64,000 nt of DNA from Chrysomallon squamiferum (GCA_012295275.1 CM022665.1:42145652-42209651); one strand, 5' to 3'; positions 1 to 13,481 are shown, counted from the stretch's first letter. The notes: generated by a model not told the origin, from the sequence alone. Numbers and translations: made by a program.

Positions 1-1245
1 ATGTGACAAATGATGAATATTTTTAGTGACGTATTTATTTATATAATGCAGGCTTTATGGATATTTGAAATTTTGTTTACTAGGAATGTGCATAAATAAA
101 TATGTAATATGCAGTACATAATACATTTTGTGTATTGTGTTTTCATATTTCGTTTTCTCTTTTTTCTTTCTTTTTTCTTCTTTTTATTTTTTCTTTCCCT
201 TTTTCTTTTTTCTCTTTTTTTTTAAATTTTTTTTTTTTTTATTTGTTAAGGAGATGATAAAGAATGTTTTATAGGGGTTTTTTGTTCCATTTTTTCTTTT
301 TCTTTTCCTTTCTTTTTTGTCTTCTACTTTTTTCTTTTTTTTTTTTTTCTTCTTTGTTATGGAGGTGATAAAGGATATTTTATACTGTTGTTGTTTCCTA
401 TTTTATTAATATAAAAAATAATAATAAAACTTTTATTTATTTATTATTATTTTTATTTTTTTTTATTCTTCTGTTTTTCATTCATTATCTTATTCCAATT
501 AAGTACCAATTCAACAGAAAATTTTAGTTTTTTCTTCTAATTTTTATTCCTCTGTTATTCATTTATTATCTTACTACCTGACTTAGTAAAGACCTGATTA
601 AAACCTAAATAAAATGGAATCGCAGTTTTATTGTCTAAACACCTAATCTAAACCTAATACACTGGCACAATCAGACTGAAAAGCCATGTTTTATTTCAGC
701 GTCTCTGGCAGTAGGCAAGATAACTGTAGAACCAAGTATAGACTCGCAGATATAGTCGACAATACAATTACTGTTTTCACTCCTGTATTTTGGGACTTTG
801 TTAACTTTTTCCAGAGATAGGTGTGCCTTCTATTAGTAAATCACAGTGTCTGCAGCCCTACTTTCTTAATATCTTTCTTTTTTTTTTTTTTTTTTTTTTT
901 TGTAACCATAGCTTGTGTTAACCTTTGATCGTGAAAATACCTCTTAGTAATTAATTGGGTTTCTCGCTGAATGTAACCGTCCAGCAGAGAAAGCTTTTAC
1001 AGGTATTACATACACCTGACTTACCTGTGAAAGGGCAGAGGTGGGGCATTTTTTTTTTTTAAATGAAAGAATATTTATGTATTTTTTCATTATTATTATT
1101 TTATGTTATTTTTATTACTGTTATTATTTTGGTATAGTTTTGTTATTTTTGTTGTTATTATTATTATTGCTGTTATTATTATTATTATATTTTTAATAGA
1201 TATTTTTATTTATTTATTTATTTACTGTTTTTTATTTATTTTACC

Positions 1246-1786
1246 CAGAAAATACAAGGTAACTACATCAGATACATAACATATAGTTACACTTGTAAAC
1301 CAGTTTTTAACTTGGATTTATACGTTAAAAAACTGAATAGCTATACAGAAAATACAAGGTAACTACATCAGATACATAACATATAGTTACACTTGTAAAC
1401 CAGTTTTTAACTTGGATTTATATGTTGCAAAACTGAATAGCTATACAGAAAATACAAGGTAACTACATCAGATACATAACATATAGTTACACTTGTAAAC
1501 CAGTTTTTAACTTGGATTTATACGTTACAAAACTGAATAGCTATACAGAAAATACAAGGTAACTACATCAGATACATAACATATAGTTACACATGTAAAC
1601 CAGTTTTTAACTTGGATTTATACGTTACAAAACTGAATAGCTATACAGAAAATACAAGGTAACTACATCAGATACATAACATATAGTTACACATGTAAAC
1701 CAGTTTTTAACTTGGATTTATACGTTACAAAACTGAATAGCTATACAGAAAATACAAGGTAACTACATCAGATACATAACATATAG
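1246..1786. repeat. 100-bp tandem satellite, about 5.4 copies
   Basis: The block starting CAGAAAATACAAGGTAACTA recurs at an exact 100-bp period (the motif AATACAAGGT ends at 1260, 1360, 1460, 1560, 1660 and 1760). Copies differ by only a few bases, for example ACTTGT/ACATGT and GTTAAA/GTTGCA/GTTACA. The array breaks at 1787. Exact period and high identity point to recent amplification. Confidence 0.95.
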
Positions 1787-1938
1787 CTGCACTTACACTT
1801 CACTGTTTCATGTGTGTTTTAACTGCCACAGCTGCAAGGTACTTAAGTTATGAAATCATTAAGTTTCTTTTACTAATTCCTAAGTTTATTTACTTTAAGT
1901 AAAGTGCTTTCAGAAATATGATGTGGTGTTCTTTTTTT

Positions 1939-1970
<32 letters not shown>

Positions 1971-3684
1971 TTCTTTTTTTTTTTAAATATGTGTTCCAGA
2001 AGTTAACATGCATGAACATGCAAACCTGCAAGAAAAATAAAGAGAGAAAAAATATTTTTTCAGTTGTAATCGGATCTCGCACAGAACAAATTATCAGCTT
2101 GTTCTGTCTGAGTTAGATTATAATGCATATTTCTTTTTATATGCTTGCACTGGAATTCTTCTGTCATGAAAGACAATAAAAACAAGATTGGAAATGCTGA
2201 TGAACTTTAAACGCTGGTGAATGAAACCCTCCCATGTTTAACCTGCTAGACATTTGTTGAACCACTAGCAGTGCCACGAAAATAGGAGCTATCAAAGGTG
2301 ATTGAACTTCGGAAATAGAGATATCACTTATCAGAACTGTTAATAAGATGTTCCCAAACACAATGGGAGTGAATTGGGGTGGGAATGGGGGGGGAGTGGG
2401 GGAAGAGAATACACAAACCTCAGCATATTTTTTAATTTTTATTTTTAACGATTTGCATTTCCCCCGTGATTTTAATAAGAAAATATTAGACTGCGACTAT
2501 AATGCTGAAATTACAATACTGTTTTTGTTGTGGGTGTGGAGGTCTGATCCAGACAGATTATTTTAAAATAACATGCTGGAATGCAAAAGTCTGAAATAAA
2601 AGAAATATGAAAACTGGAGTGCTTTTGTAACATTTTTTTTTTTTTTTTTTTTTCATGCACAGTATTTGGAGATAAAGTACACAATGAACTGTAGTCTAGA
2701 AAATGTTTAATAATTTATTACTGTCTACCATTTTAAGTTTTATTTTAAGAAGAGATATTAAAATTATTTAAATTTATATGTATTCTATTAACACAAAATA
2801 CCTTTCAAACCTGCTTCCCCCACTGTAAAATAAACTAAAATTAAACAAAACTTCAAAGAAGCCATTCATAATTCATTTCCACCTGTCTGAAAAATACATT
2901 TTCATCAAATCAGCCAGTGCAGAAATATATTTTAAAAATAAACAAGTGGTTTGAAGAATACACATAATTAATTTTTTTAAACACCTGTCATTTTTTTTTT
3001 TTTTTTTCCTATTTATCTTTTTCATTTATTTTACCTTTTTGTGTGTCTAAATTATTTAATTTTCACCCACTGTTTTTATGGTACTTGAGAGCACTCGAGT
3101 TCTCATAATGAGAAACAAAATAAAAATAAAAATCTCCATCAATCTTGAACTATCAGTTCACAGTGGTCACTTGTGGAGGAGTCAAAAGTGGAGCACAGAC
3201 TTGAATTATTAATGATAAACTGATAGGAAGCAAGCATTGTCGTGTGATAAATCTGCCCAGTGTATTGTCCAGCTCCAGCGAGCCAAGTCAGTGGACGTGA
3301 CTGACCACTTGCAAAAGCAGCTCGAGTATGACCACGAATGATAAAAGCACAAAGCTGCTCTAACAAGTGACACTTTCACTAATAAGTTGTGTACTCGGGG
3401 TCTTCTAATCCAGCCAACCCACCCATGAGCACACACAGGCGAAGAAAATAAAAAAATATAAAATCTTTACTTCATTCATGCAGCCAGCTCATCATTCTAA
3501 ATACATCCTTATATTTCTCATTCATTTTTATTTTATTTATTCTTATTATTATTATTTTTTTTTTTTTCTCTCATTTCTTCTCCCTGGCTGACTGGTTATT
3601 TATTCAGAGCTGTTATAGCAAGGAAACTTATGATGTTAAGATCCTCACCTTTCATTGTGAGCTTTCGACAGAGAGGTACAGTGT

Positions 3685-3752
3685 ATATGTGTGTGTGTGT
3701 TTGTATATATATAATACATACAGCCTATGTCTGTCTCTCTCTCTCTCTCTGT
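3685..3752. repeat. GT/TA and TC microsatellites
   Basis: Short GTGTGT, TATATA and TCTCTC runs about 80-140 bp before the exon 1 ATG. They are simple repeats of no known role. Confidence 0.85.
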
Positions 3753-3830
3753 ATGATAGCCACTCACTAATGTGAGCATTCACTGTCTGCAGTGTTGTGA
3801 GGCATGCAGGGAGGTGGTTTCACTCTGTGA

Positions 3831-3890
3831 ATGAGTGGGGATAGCTTAATCTTCACTTTGCTCTCACTTCTCTCCACGATGGCCCAAGCC
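3831..3890 (+). other. Possible signal peptide and alternative translation start
   Basis: If ATG 3831 is the start, the first 20 residues are MSGDSLIFTLLSLLSTMAQA: a short polar head, a leucine-rich hydrophobic core, and an AQA motif ideal for signal peptidase. An in-frame stop directly precedes it, as expected of a 5' UTR. Against this, the start context is poor (T at -3), and the same stretch can be read as a pyrimidine-rich tract leading to an acceptor AG at 3887-3888. In full-length papilins this would be an internal exon. Confidence 0.4.
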
Positions 3891-4308
3891 CTCGTACCTG
3901 CGATGGTGTCACTGGCAATCTGTCGTCTGCCGTCCGACACAGGTCCCTGCGACTCCTACAGTGTCAAATGGTTCCACGACCAGCGACTGGGGTCCTGTAA
4001 CAGATTCTGGTACGGAGGCTGTGAGGGAAACAAAAACAGATTCGATTCAGAGAATGAGTGTATTAAAGCCTGTGATACCGTGAAAGAGAAAATTATATTT
4101 GATGAAAAAAAGCAACAATCTAAATTTGCAGATAGATGCAGTTTGGAGCAGTCAAGAGGACCGTGTGGAAAGTACACATTGAAGTGGTATTTCGACTCGC
4201 AGACCAGCTCCTGTAACATGTTCTGGTACGGAGGATGTGGCGGGAATGATAATCGGTTTGACACAGAAGAAGAATGTGAAAACAATTGTCTGAAGGACAG
4301 CGAAGAAG
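3889..4308 (+). CDS. PAPLN: Exon 1 in window: Kunitz domains 1 and 2
   Basis: Encodes two complete Kunitz domains with the canonical six cysteines and spacing 8-15-7-12-3, each with the FWYGGC core and NRF near the fifth cysteine. A short acidic/lysine-rich linker separates them. The residue after the second cysteine, the P1 site of inhibitory Kunitz domains, is Asp in the first and Gly in the second, so trypsin-type inhibition is unlikely. The exon ends at GAAGAAG before GTGAGT, in phase 1. Its start is uncertain. An acceptor ending CCCAAG at 3888 gives a phase 1 start like the other exons. Alternatively translation starts at ATG 3831 with a signal-peptide-like leader ending in MAQA, or at ATG 3879, which has a better start context (A at -3, G at +4). 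A stop codon at 3828-3830 blocks upstream extension in frame. Confidence 0.88.
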
Positions 4309-4701
4309 GTGAGTACTCGTTTTTTAACTTGGTATTTCCTTTAACACTTTTTTTTTTTTTTTTTTTATTTTTTTATCTTGTTCAGTTTTAATGTAGCTTT
4401 TATAATAGATATTTCGTTTGACATGTTTTGTATGCGGTTTTAATCTTTTTTTAATTTTAAATACTGTTTTAAGGTAATTTTTAAAATAGATGTTTCCTTA
4501 GCATTTTTTTTTGTGTGTGTGTTTTTAATCTTTTTATTTTTGAGTTTTAAGTTCATTTTAAAAGTAGATGTTTCATTTAAAAACTTTTTGTGTGTGTTTT
4601 AATCTTTTTATTTTTAAATACAGTTTTAAGGTAAATTTTAAAATAAAGTAAAACAGAGATGTAAAACAGAAATGAGAATGGTATTTCTAAACTTTGTGTT
4701 A

Positions 4702-4732
<31 letters not shown>

Positions 4733-6157
4733 ATATTGTTATTGTTGTTACTGTTTTAATTTATAATCAATATAAATTAAAAAAATTCTAAATTCTATAT
4801 TAAAAATATATCTATACTTTTATAGTATATTTATACTTTTAAAATATACATATATATGTGAGTGTCTTTATGTCTGCCTGTGTGTTTATGAGTGTGTACA
4901 CCTTTCTGAGTGTGTTTAGAACAATTACAAAAATAAATTAGCAAAATAAAAATAATATAAATAAAAACAAAAGAAGAGAGATAATTACTTACAGTCTGAC
5001 TTTTCACACTTTAGTAAAAACTTGAACAAATGCACATTTGTTAAAAAAAAAAAAAAAAAAAATTGTTGTAGACTGAAATGTTGTGATTTATATATATAAT
5101 GTGACTTTTATATTTTTTGTAAGCTTTGATTTCTGATGTTATTGCAAAATATACTTTCCCTTTAATGTTATTTTTATATGTAGGATGAAATGGAATAGTT
5201 ATTCAGTAACATTATAAACTTCATTTGCTTTCCACAGAAAGATGAAATATTTACCAAGACCATTTTTCTTTTTATTTATTTATTTTTTTTTTTTTATTTT
5301 TTATTTTTTTTTTTTTTTTTTTTACCACTTTTTTAACTTTTGATTTTAGATAGAGAATGAGATAAAATAATTTCATTTAATGCTAACTGCATAATTTGTG
5401 TTTATTTTTTTGAGATTTAAGTATGTTTTAAGTAGTATATTAAGGAAAATAAATTATTGATAACAAATGACATATACTGTCTATTGTACAGAGTTCAGAA
5501 CTAACATAGGAATGTTATCTTTATTATTATTATTTTTTTTTATTTACTAAAATTAATAAAGTAGGCTAAATAATAATAATAATAATAATGCATTTAAATA
5601 GATTCTAAGCAAAATATTCTGTAACTAGATTTATCCATATTCAAAACTGTTCACTTCAACGTGATAATCAAAGCCCATTAATTCATGTTGAATATAAAAC
5701 TAAACATTCCCTTCTTGTGTCATGTATTGCTGTTAAGAGCAAGTCAAAGATTAGTGCTGTGGCAGTAAACATGACAAGTTAATTTAATGTATTTTATCAT
5801 CACCTTGTCTGTGCAGCATAACTTGTATCTTATGGGTATAATTCTCAGTTTTAATGGCTGCTGCATATAATATATATTAGTTATACATCATCACTTTATT
5901 ACTGTGTGGGTGAGCATTTCCTGGCTTGATAATCATTTGATTATTTTATTCTGTTACAGTTATCTTGAGCCTATTTTTATCTGTTTGTTTGGTTGTTTGT
6001 TTGTGTGTTTGTTTGTTTATTTTCATTAGTAGTAGTAGCAGCAGCTGATACTGTAGTAACAGTAGTAATATATTATTATACGATTATTATTAGTTATTTA
6101 TATTACTGCCTTCATTATCAAAAACATTATTATTATTAATATTTTATCTCCATCACA

Positions 6158-6211
<54 letters not shown>
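6158..6211. repeat. (ATT)n microsatellite
   Basis: About 18 ATT units followed by a short ATC run. It is intronic. Confidence 0.95.
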
Positions 6212-6212
<1 letters not shown>

Positions 6213-6789
6213 CATCATCATCATCATTACCATCCTTTTTGTTTTCTACAGTCAAGAACCACTTGTACTTACACTGATAAAGATTTCGTTTCTATTATGC
6301 ATCAAAACTATAATCTTCGATAAAAAAAATCTTCACTCATTAATTGAGTTTAATTAAGTGATTTAACAGTTCACCGTCCATTAGCATCCATCTTATCAAA
6401 AGTGTTAACCTTGGTTCTAAGTCATCTGTTCTTTTGAGTTCATTTAGACCAATGCTTTTGCTTTTCAACCCAGCCCCCTTATCAGTGTGGAGTACTTGGT
6501 AAGAGAATGTCAACAAGTCTTTCCTTCCCATACAACACAATAGCTTGCTGATACACATTCTTGTTGCTGTTAATCAGAGGATTTCCTTTAGAGAGATCCA
6601 GGGACAGAGGTCCATCTGTTCAAGTCTTTGATGTTGATTTTTTTTTTTCCTTCTTTTTCTAAGGACAAGGATAGTTGTAATCTTCACCTTGACTTTGTTG
6701 GCTGTAACAGATTTGTGTGTCAGTTCAGATTAGCATGTAATACATAAGGTGGCCAATTAATGATTGTTTTTTTGCCTTGGATGTTTTTT

Positions 6790-7004
6790 TTTTCTTTCTT
6801 TCTTTTTTTTTTTTTTTTTTTTTTCATTTCCTCTTCTTTTTGTTCATTTTTTTTTTTTTTTCTTTTTTTTTTTTTTTCTTTTCACACTTTGTTTTTCATT
6901 TTTTTTCTTTCATATTTTTCTTTAAAATATATTTTTTTTTTTTTTTTTTTTTTTTTAAGGACACATTCTTTTTCTTCTATTTATTTTTATTTTTTTTTTT
7001 TTAA
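6790..7004. repeat. Poly-T/T-rich low-complexity tract
   Basis: Several T runs of more than 15, broken by C and A. The Phe-rich reading frames across it are products of the composition, not genes. Confidence 0.9.
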
Positions 7005-7327
7005 CTATTTTTTTATTTATATTTCAGTGCAATAACACTATAGCATGAACTAAATATAAACTCTAAAAAAGAAAAGAAAAACTTGTTTAGAGAAATACTT
7101 CTTTTCTTGCCAAGAATAATTGTTCTTTTTTTCTTTTTTTTAATGCTTGTAAGAAATAGATGTAACATTTGGGATATGAGTATAGACATTTGGCATGCAA
7201 ATCAGTATTTGTGCAAAATGAGCATAATATTTTTTTTATTTGTGAAGTAAACAGGAGTCTGAATCCCTTAGTAATTTTAGTCTTGATTATTTGTTCTCAA
7301 ATTTACCTTATTTATTTATTTATTTAC

Positions 7328-7359
<32 letters not shown>

Positions 7360-7734
7360 TTTATTCATTTATTAGTTTCTTTTTTTTATTTAATTATTTT
7401 TTTTTTTTTTTTTTTTTTTTTTTTATTTATTTTTTTAGTTCCTTTAGTTTTTTGTGTGAGTGTGTATTTTCCAAAAATTTCCTGTTTACCATCATTTGAA
7501 ATATTTTGCTATATGACTATATTTGTAAAAAAATAAACCTAAAAACATCTACAACAAACTGTAATGCTTAAGAACTAAAATCACTACAGTGAGCAGCCTG
7601 TTCTCCATCAGTTTACATTTCAAGCTGAACGAACCAAACGGCAGTCTATCAATAACTGGTTTCCAGCGAGTCGTTTAACTTGAATAGCTGATCTTTTATC
7701 TGTCATTACTTCAATTATGTGTCTGCTTTAAATG

Positions 7735-7874
7735 AAATCATAGTTTCCCCTTTCATTGATTACTGCTTTAATTATGTAGGATATATGTTTTTTTCTTTAA
7801 GTGCAGTTATAGGAATGAACCATTTAAGTTGTTAATAGTTTCCCATTTCACAGGTCACTTGTTTTAATTATGTA

Positions 7875-7914
<40 letters not shown>

Positions 7915-8140
7915 CTTTTAGTGAAATCATAGGAATGAGACATTTAAGTTCTTAATAGTTTTCCCATTCACTGGGCATTGGTTTTGATTATGTAGGATAT
8001 ATGTTTATAATTTTAAGTGGAATCATAGGAAAGAGCCATTTAAGTTGTTAATAGTTTCACATTTCACTGCTCATTGGTTTTAATTATGTAGGATATATGT
8101 TTTTAACATTAAGTTGGAATCATAGGAAAGAGATATGTTT
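7735..8140. repeat. Diverged tandem repeat, period about 110-120 bp
   Basis: The phrases AATTATGTAGGATATATG, GAATCATAGGAA and CATTTAAGTTGTTAATAGTTT recur about four times (near 7770, 7870, 7990 and 8090) with substitutions. One copy has its centre replaced by a long T run at 7878-7914. Confidence 0.8.
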
Positions 8141-8783
8141 TTACTTTAACTGAAATACAAGATGGTAATGCAAAGATATTTTGTTATTAAAGGGTCATTT
8201 AAGACAACATCAGAATATCTTAAATGTTTAACTTAATACAGAATTTTTTTTCTTCTTCTAGTACTTTTCTTTTAATTATTCTTTTTTTACTTTTTTTTCT
8301 TTGCTGCTTCTATTTACTAAAGGCCTAAAGTGTTGTTTTATGTTGTAATTTATTTTAAGGAAAAAAAAAAGATGAGAGGATTTCTTTTAAGTTGGAATTA
8401 TTACTGCAGTGCACATAATATTCATCAAGAGTTTGAAATAACTTAAGTTCAAAGCAGTTTTAAGTAATATTTAAAAATTAAAAATAAAGATAATAATCCT
8501 GTCCCACATTATATTTTATAATATTAAAACCTCTACTGATACTATTAAACTTTGTAAACATCACTTCTGTTAAGGAGACAGCTTCAAGTCAGTCTAACAG
8601 CTCATAGCTGAAGAGCTTTGGTTTTACTGGATCAATACCCTTTAGTGTAATCGTGAGATTATTTCCCAATCCAACTAGTACTCTACTTTTTAACAGCCAT
8701 TATATATATGCATTATTCATTTGCACTAATCAGTAAAAAAAAAACCATTCCTTGCTGCTAACCTGCTCGAGTAGCCCATGCAA

Positions 8784-8788
<5 letters not shown>

Positions 8789-8880
<92 letters not shown>
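8789..8880. repeat. (TC)n microsatellite, about 92 bp
   Basis: Uninterrupted TC dinucleotides. Long ORFs on both strands here are composition artefacts. Confidence 0.97.
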
Positions 8881-8881
<1 letters not shown>

Positions 8882-9235
8882 GCTCAGTCACTATGTCTGT
8901 CTTTCTCTTTCTCTCTGCATGTATATGTTTCTCATTGTATGTCAGTATGCCAAAATCATATAATCTATTAACAAAGTTCATTTTGATTTTGTGAAAGATT
9001 TAGTGTGCCAGATGAAAGAATATGTGGCTGTTTGTTTCTCTCTAACAGATCTGTTCGCATGTTGTACAGCATGACTTAGAGAAGAGTTGTGAAAGAGGCA
9101 GACTCAAGCATTTTTGTATCTTCTTTAAGAGAACTTACAGTTTCCACTGTTTTAAAAACATCATAGAAATAGTGTTTTTTTGTTTTTTTAAACCTACTTT
9201 TATTAAAATGTTCATTATTATGTTTTGTATATAGG

Positions 9236-9505
9236 TATGTATGTGTGTGTATGTATGTATTTACATGTTTGTACATGTGTTGTGTGTGTGCATGTATACA
9301 CGTTTGTATGTATATTTGCAAGTTTGTGTGTGTGTATGTGATGTGTTTTAAGTATGCGTATGTATGTGTGCATGCATCCGTGTGTATGTATGTATGTATG
9401 CGTGTGTATGTATGTATGTATGTTTGTATATATGTATGTATTTATAAATGCATGCATGCATGTATGTATGTGTATGTGTGTATGTATGTGTATATGTATA
9501 TGTAC
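9236..9505. repeat. GTAT/GTGTATGT compound microsatellite
   Basis: Imperfect tetranucleotide GTAT and GT repeats with embedded GCATGCATGCATG at about 9448-9460. Confidence 0.93.
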
Positions 9506-10595
9506 TGATTATAGTCCTACACATAAGATAAATATACTTATTTTGCAATGAATAAAAATTGAAAATCTGTCACAGATTAACATACTGGTTTCTATACTGT
9601 GTAGCTGCTACAAAATGTAAGAAAATTATCTTGTGATAACTTTTCCAGCTAAGTGAACTTGAAACATGAAAATAGGCTTACTTAATTATCAAATTTGTTG
9701 CCAGATATTTTATGTGTGTACCTAAAGCCAATTTAACTTGTTTATAAGATCCGAATATCAAAACATATGTAAACGATTCAGACAAAATGATATTAAAGAT
9801 CTCACAATATTTGCAATTTATTTTTCCTTTCTTTTTTTTCTTTTTTAATGAATATATTACCAGTTTCAACTTATCTCTGTATATTTTCTGAAACAACTTT
9901 CACTATCAAAAAAAAAATAAATAAATAAAAAAAAATAAAGAAACAGTTTTTTTTTAAAAATAATCATTTGATATATGGAGGAAAAATTCAAGCCAAGTTT
10001 TGCTTGTTTTTGTTAGATATTCTGATCCAGACAGGAATTTAAAGTGTAATTTAACCAGTGTTTCTCCATGAATAAATTCAGCATATTAAATGCCAATGGT
10101 TTTAATATCAGTACATGACCTAGTACTCATGCGGTTGTGTAAACGTGTGAAAACTGATAAAGATGTATAGAGCTTATGTTACAGATATGAATGATAAAAA
10201 CAGATTTCATAATGTGGTAGTTCCCACCCTCCACTTTACTCCATGTAGTCAGTTACTCCATCCTTCCCTTTATTTCATTCTGTGTTAACTCCCACCTTCT
10301 TCTTTGCTTGCATCAACCTGCGTCTGTCAGACAGTTATTGTCATATGGGCAGTTTAAGTTCTTTTTTTAGATCCTGCAGATATTTTACTGTGTAGAAGAC
10401 ATATCAGACTGCTTTATGTTCATATTAAGTATCTTGATATGCAGTCATAATCTCTACAATTTTTATTACATGTTTGTTAATGTTGTAGCTTTAAGTAGCT
10501 TTTATCCATAGAAATATTAGATTTTTTATTAAATTATAAATTTAGTTTAACATTTTTTTATTATTGGTTTTTGGGGACTTTTTTTAAAAAAAAAA

Positions 10596-10740
10596 TTTTT
10601 TTTTTTTTTTTTTTTATTTTTTTTTTTTTTTTTTTTTTTTTTATTATTATTTTTTTTTTTTTTTTAATTATTGTTTTCTTTTTGTTTTATTTTTTAATTC
10701 TTATTTTCTTTTCTTTTTCTTTTTTTAATTATTATTTTCT
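10596..10740. repeat. Poly-T/T-rich tract
   Basis: Near-homopolymer T with A and C interruptions. There is no coding signal. Confidence 0.9.
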
Positions 10741-11547
10741 ATTCATGTTGCACAGCCATGCCACTAAATGTTCAGCTATTAAAAAATTAAAGAAGAAGAA
10801 TTTAAAAAACAAATAATTTAAAAAAAAGTATTATTATTATTTTTTTTTTTTTAAATCATTGTCTTCTTAGCATTTTAAAATTTAATTTCTTATATAAATG
10901 AATTCTGTAGCAGAGTTTCAGAGAACAGGAAGTGCATATTTTTAATAATCTGTTTTTCTTGTTTTCTTGATCCTTCCTTTTTATCTCTCTTATTTTAATC
11001 TGTCTTTAACTATATTTCACTGAACCTTAAACAGAAAACTGCCTTGGGTACTTTATACCTTTTTTTTTTCTTCTTTTTATGGAAACTTTAAAAAAATGTA
11101 TTTAATCCAATGTCTTTTCTGATTTAACAGTGAATTACACATGCATTTTGCTGAAGGAAACAATTATTTAAACACGAATGATTTATAGTGTTTATATTTA
11201 AAAACTGGTGAATCATTTTATGTCTTAGCTTTTTTCTTTTTCTTTACTGGTTTATTTCTTTAAGCATAATAAAACAGAGTATTTAAAATGTCTGATACAT
11301 GCTTCAAAATCTTTCTTTTACCTGATTTATTGTAATGTAGTAAAAAAAAACCTAATATTTCCAGGATTATGGTGCAGACTCTAGTTCTGTTTTTACAGTG
11401 ATTTGGTCCTCCGATCTATCTTACTCAGTAAATCTATTGTGCCTTTTCATGTTCCAGCCTGGACTCTGTAACTTGTTTAATCATAGGATTAGAGCTAAGA
11501 GAATGAAACAGACTAATATGCATGTCACCTGATGTATCAGAATCCAT

Positions 11548-11755
11548 GGATGAGGATGGTGGGTCCTCTGATCTATTCTCTTCACTAAACCCATCATTCT
11601 GTTTTGTATTCCTTTCAGTGCTACATTAGTTGTTTATCAAATTCCCATAACACTGTAGTTTTTCACCCATGAAAAGGTGCATCTGCAAGATTCTTTACTG
11701 CTGATGAAAACAGAAGAATCCATTAAATGGCAGCAGTAGGCTATTTCATAATTTA
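11548..11755 (+). mobile_element. Probable degraded mollusc-type CORE-SINE
   Basis: The order of words GGTGGGTCC, TTTCAGTGCTACA, GTTTATCAAATTCCC, then GTGCATCTGCAAGATTCTTTACTGCTGATG follows the central core of SINEs that I recall from molluscs, where a core of the form TGCATATAAAAGATCCCTTGCTACTAATGG is typical. A second, shorter core-like piece follows at about 11807-11875 (GCTGCATGGAAAAGATTCCTAACTGCTAATG). This was assigned from memory of the family, not by alignment. Confidence 0.45.
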
Positions 11756-12111
11756 AAAAAAAATTTTTTTTATCAGATCACATCATATGTTTTTACCACC
11801 CATGGCTAGCTGCATGGAAAAGATTCCTAACTGCTAATGAAAAAGAATACCCCATTAAACGGCAGAAGCTAATTTCCTTCTCTCATTTTTCTTAATTGTC
11901 CTTAACCATAAACATGATGTGGTGTGAATGTAGATTGAAAATAAATATCTGCAGAATATCAGTAAATAAAATATGTATTCTTCATTCTTTAAGATTTGTA
12001 ATAATAAAGTAAATCATATCATAACTGATTATCATTCAAATATGCCCTGCTAAACATTTGTGTTTCTGAAATAAAATTTTTTTTAAATTAAATATTTATG
12101 TAATGGTGATT

Positions 12112-12117
<6 letters not shown>

Positions 12118-12162
<45 letters not shown>
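12118..12162. repeat. (TTA)n microsatellite
   Basis: About 14 TTA units. Confidence 0.95.
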
Positions 12163-12686
12163 TATTTTTGTTCCCATCAGTTTTGTTCAATTTTTTTTTT
12201 ATACAAGATAAAATTCTTCAAACCTATTTAAGCCTTCAAGCAAGGCTAAAAATGTTCACAAAAACAGCTCCCTTTTCTTGAAATTCACTTTCGTTTTCTT
12301 TAACTTTCTAACAATAAATTAAGAATTACAATTGTATGAGAAAAGTGATATGATTAGTATACTGACTGATCTTTAAGCGATCAACAGCTAAATGTTTGAA
12401 TTATCAAAAGATAAGCTTAGGCTCTCTTGTCTGGTTTATTTCTCATTGCGTTTTATTTACCTTTTTGTCAGAAGAGTGGAGTAGTTTGTGGCACAGACAG
12501 CTGAGGCAGATATAGAGTTTGTTGTAAACAGTGGCAGAAGTGGATTTCAGACATCATTATTAAAATCAGCAGACATGATGGGGTCTTCTAGAACAACCTT
12601 TACAAAACAGCCATTTTATTTTATGTTTCTTTTTTTATTATTTTTATCACCATTTCTTTTTTTTTTTTTATCAAAGGTTTCGTTCA

Positions 12687-12687
<1 letters not shown>

Positions 12688-12730
<43 letters not shown>
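12688..12730. repeat. (AAT)n microsatellite
   Basis: About 14 AAT units, opposite in orientation to most ATT arrays in the window. Confidence 0.95.
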
Positions 12731-12731
<1 letters not shown>

Positions 12732-13389
12732 GAAGAAACATTATGAGATATACTTGTTTTGAAAAGTTTATGCTAGTATCCATATATTTTGTGTTTTAGA
12801 CCAAAGGTGTTTATGTTAGTATTCTAACTTATGCTTGCCTGGCCAGTGAAACTTTAATCAAAGCAGAAAAACTCGACTCAGTTTAATAGAAAAGTCATTG
12901 CTCCCAAAAAATGAAAAAAACCCAGCTTACTGCAAAATGAATTTGTTATCTTACATTTATCTATGATGTTTAAATTAACCTTTTTTTTCTTTCTGTTTTT
13001 CCACTTTACACCTTTTATTTTTTATTTTGAATTTTTTATTTTTTTATTTTTTTATTTTTTTTTATTATATATGTTTTTTCTCTCTTTTTTTTTTAGTACA
13101 TATCCATTATTTTTATTTTTTTTTTTTTTTTTAGTATATATCCATTTTTTTTTTTTTTTTTTTTTTCCTTGCCTTTTTTTCTTCTTCTTTTATCTTTGCT
13201 TCTATTTTCATTCATCTGGATAATTTTTTTTCCCACTGTTTTGTTTTCATTTTTGTTTATTTGTCTTCAAAAAACAATGTTTATTTCTGTCAATCATATT
13301 TTGCCCTGCATTTGCCTAATTACCGTGCATGGTCACAAAGTGGAATAAACAAAACAAACACTTGTGTGGGGGGATAGGGTGTTTGTATG

Positions 13390-13481
13390 TGTCTTTACAA
13401 ATGTGGATGTATCTCTCTCTGTGTGTGTTTTGTGTGAATGTATGTGTGGGCCTGTGTGTGTGTGTTTGTATATTTGTCTGT

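Larger units (their letters stand above)
1..3830. other. AT-rich region upstream of the first recognised exon
   Basis: No thrombospondin, spacer or Kunitz coding sequence was recognised here on either strand. It holds many T runs, the 100-bp satellite at 1246-1786, and short GT and TC repeats at about 3685-3752. The stretch 3130-3440 is less AT-rich and open on the minus strand, but I recognise no protein family in it. It may be an upstream intron or a promoter region, depending on which start of exon 1 is right. Confidence 0.6.

Noticed and set aside
1246-1786. CRISPR array
   Set aside because: The 100-bp repeats are directly adjacent with no spacers, in a eukaryotic genome.
3139-3436. Two overlapping minus-strand frames in a less AT-rich patch
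   Set aside because: No recognisable family, no splice or start context; possibly an old repeat.
3956-4285. Minus-strand frame over Kunitz 1-2
   Set aside because: Antisense shadow of exon 1.
6760-7536. Phe-rich hydrophobic frames
   Set aside because: Poly-T translation, not membrane proteins.
8730-8994. Open frames on both strands across the TC array
   Set aside because: Arg-Glu and Ser-Leu repeats are translations of a pure dinucleotide repeat.
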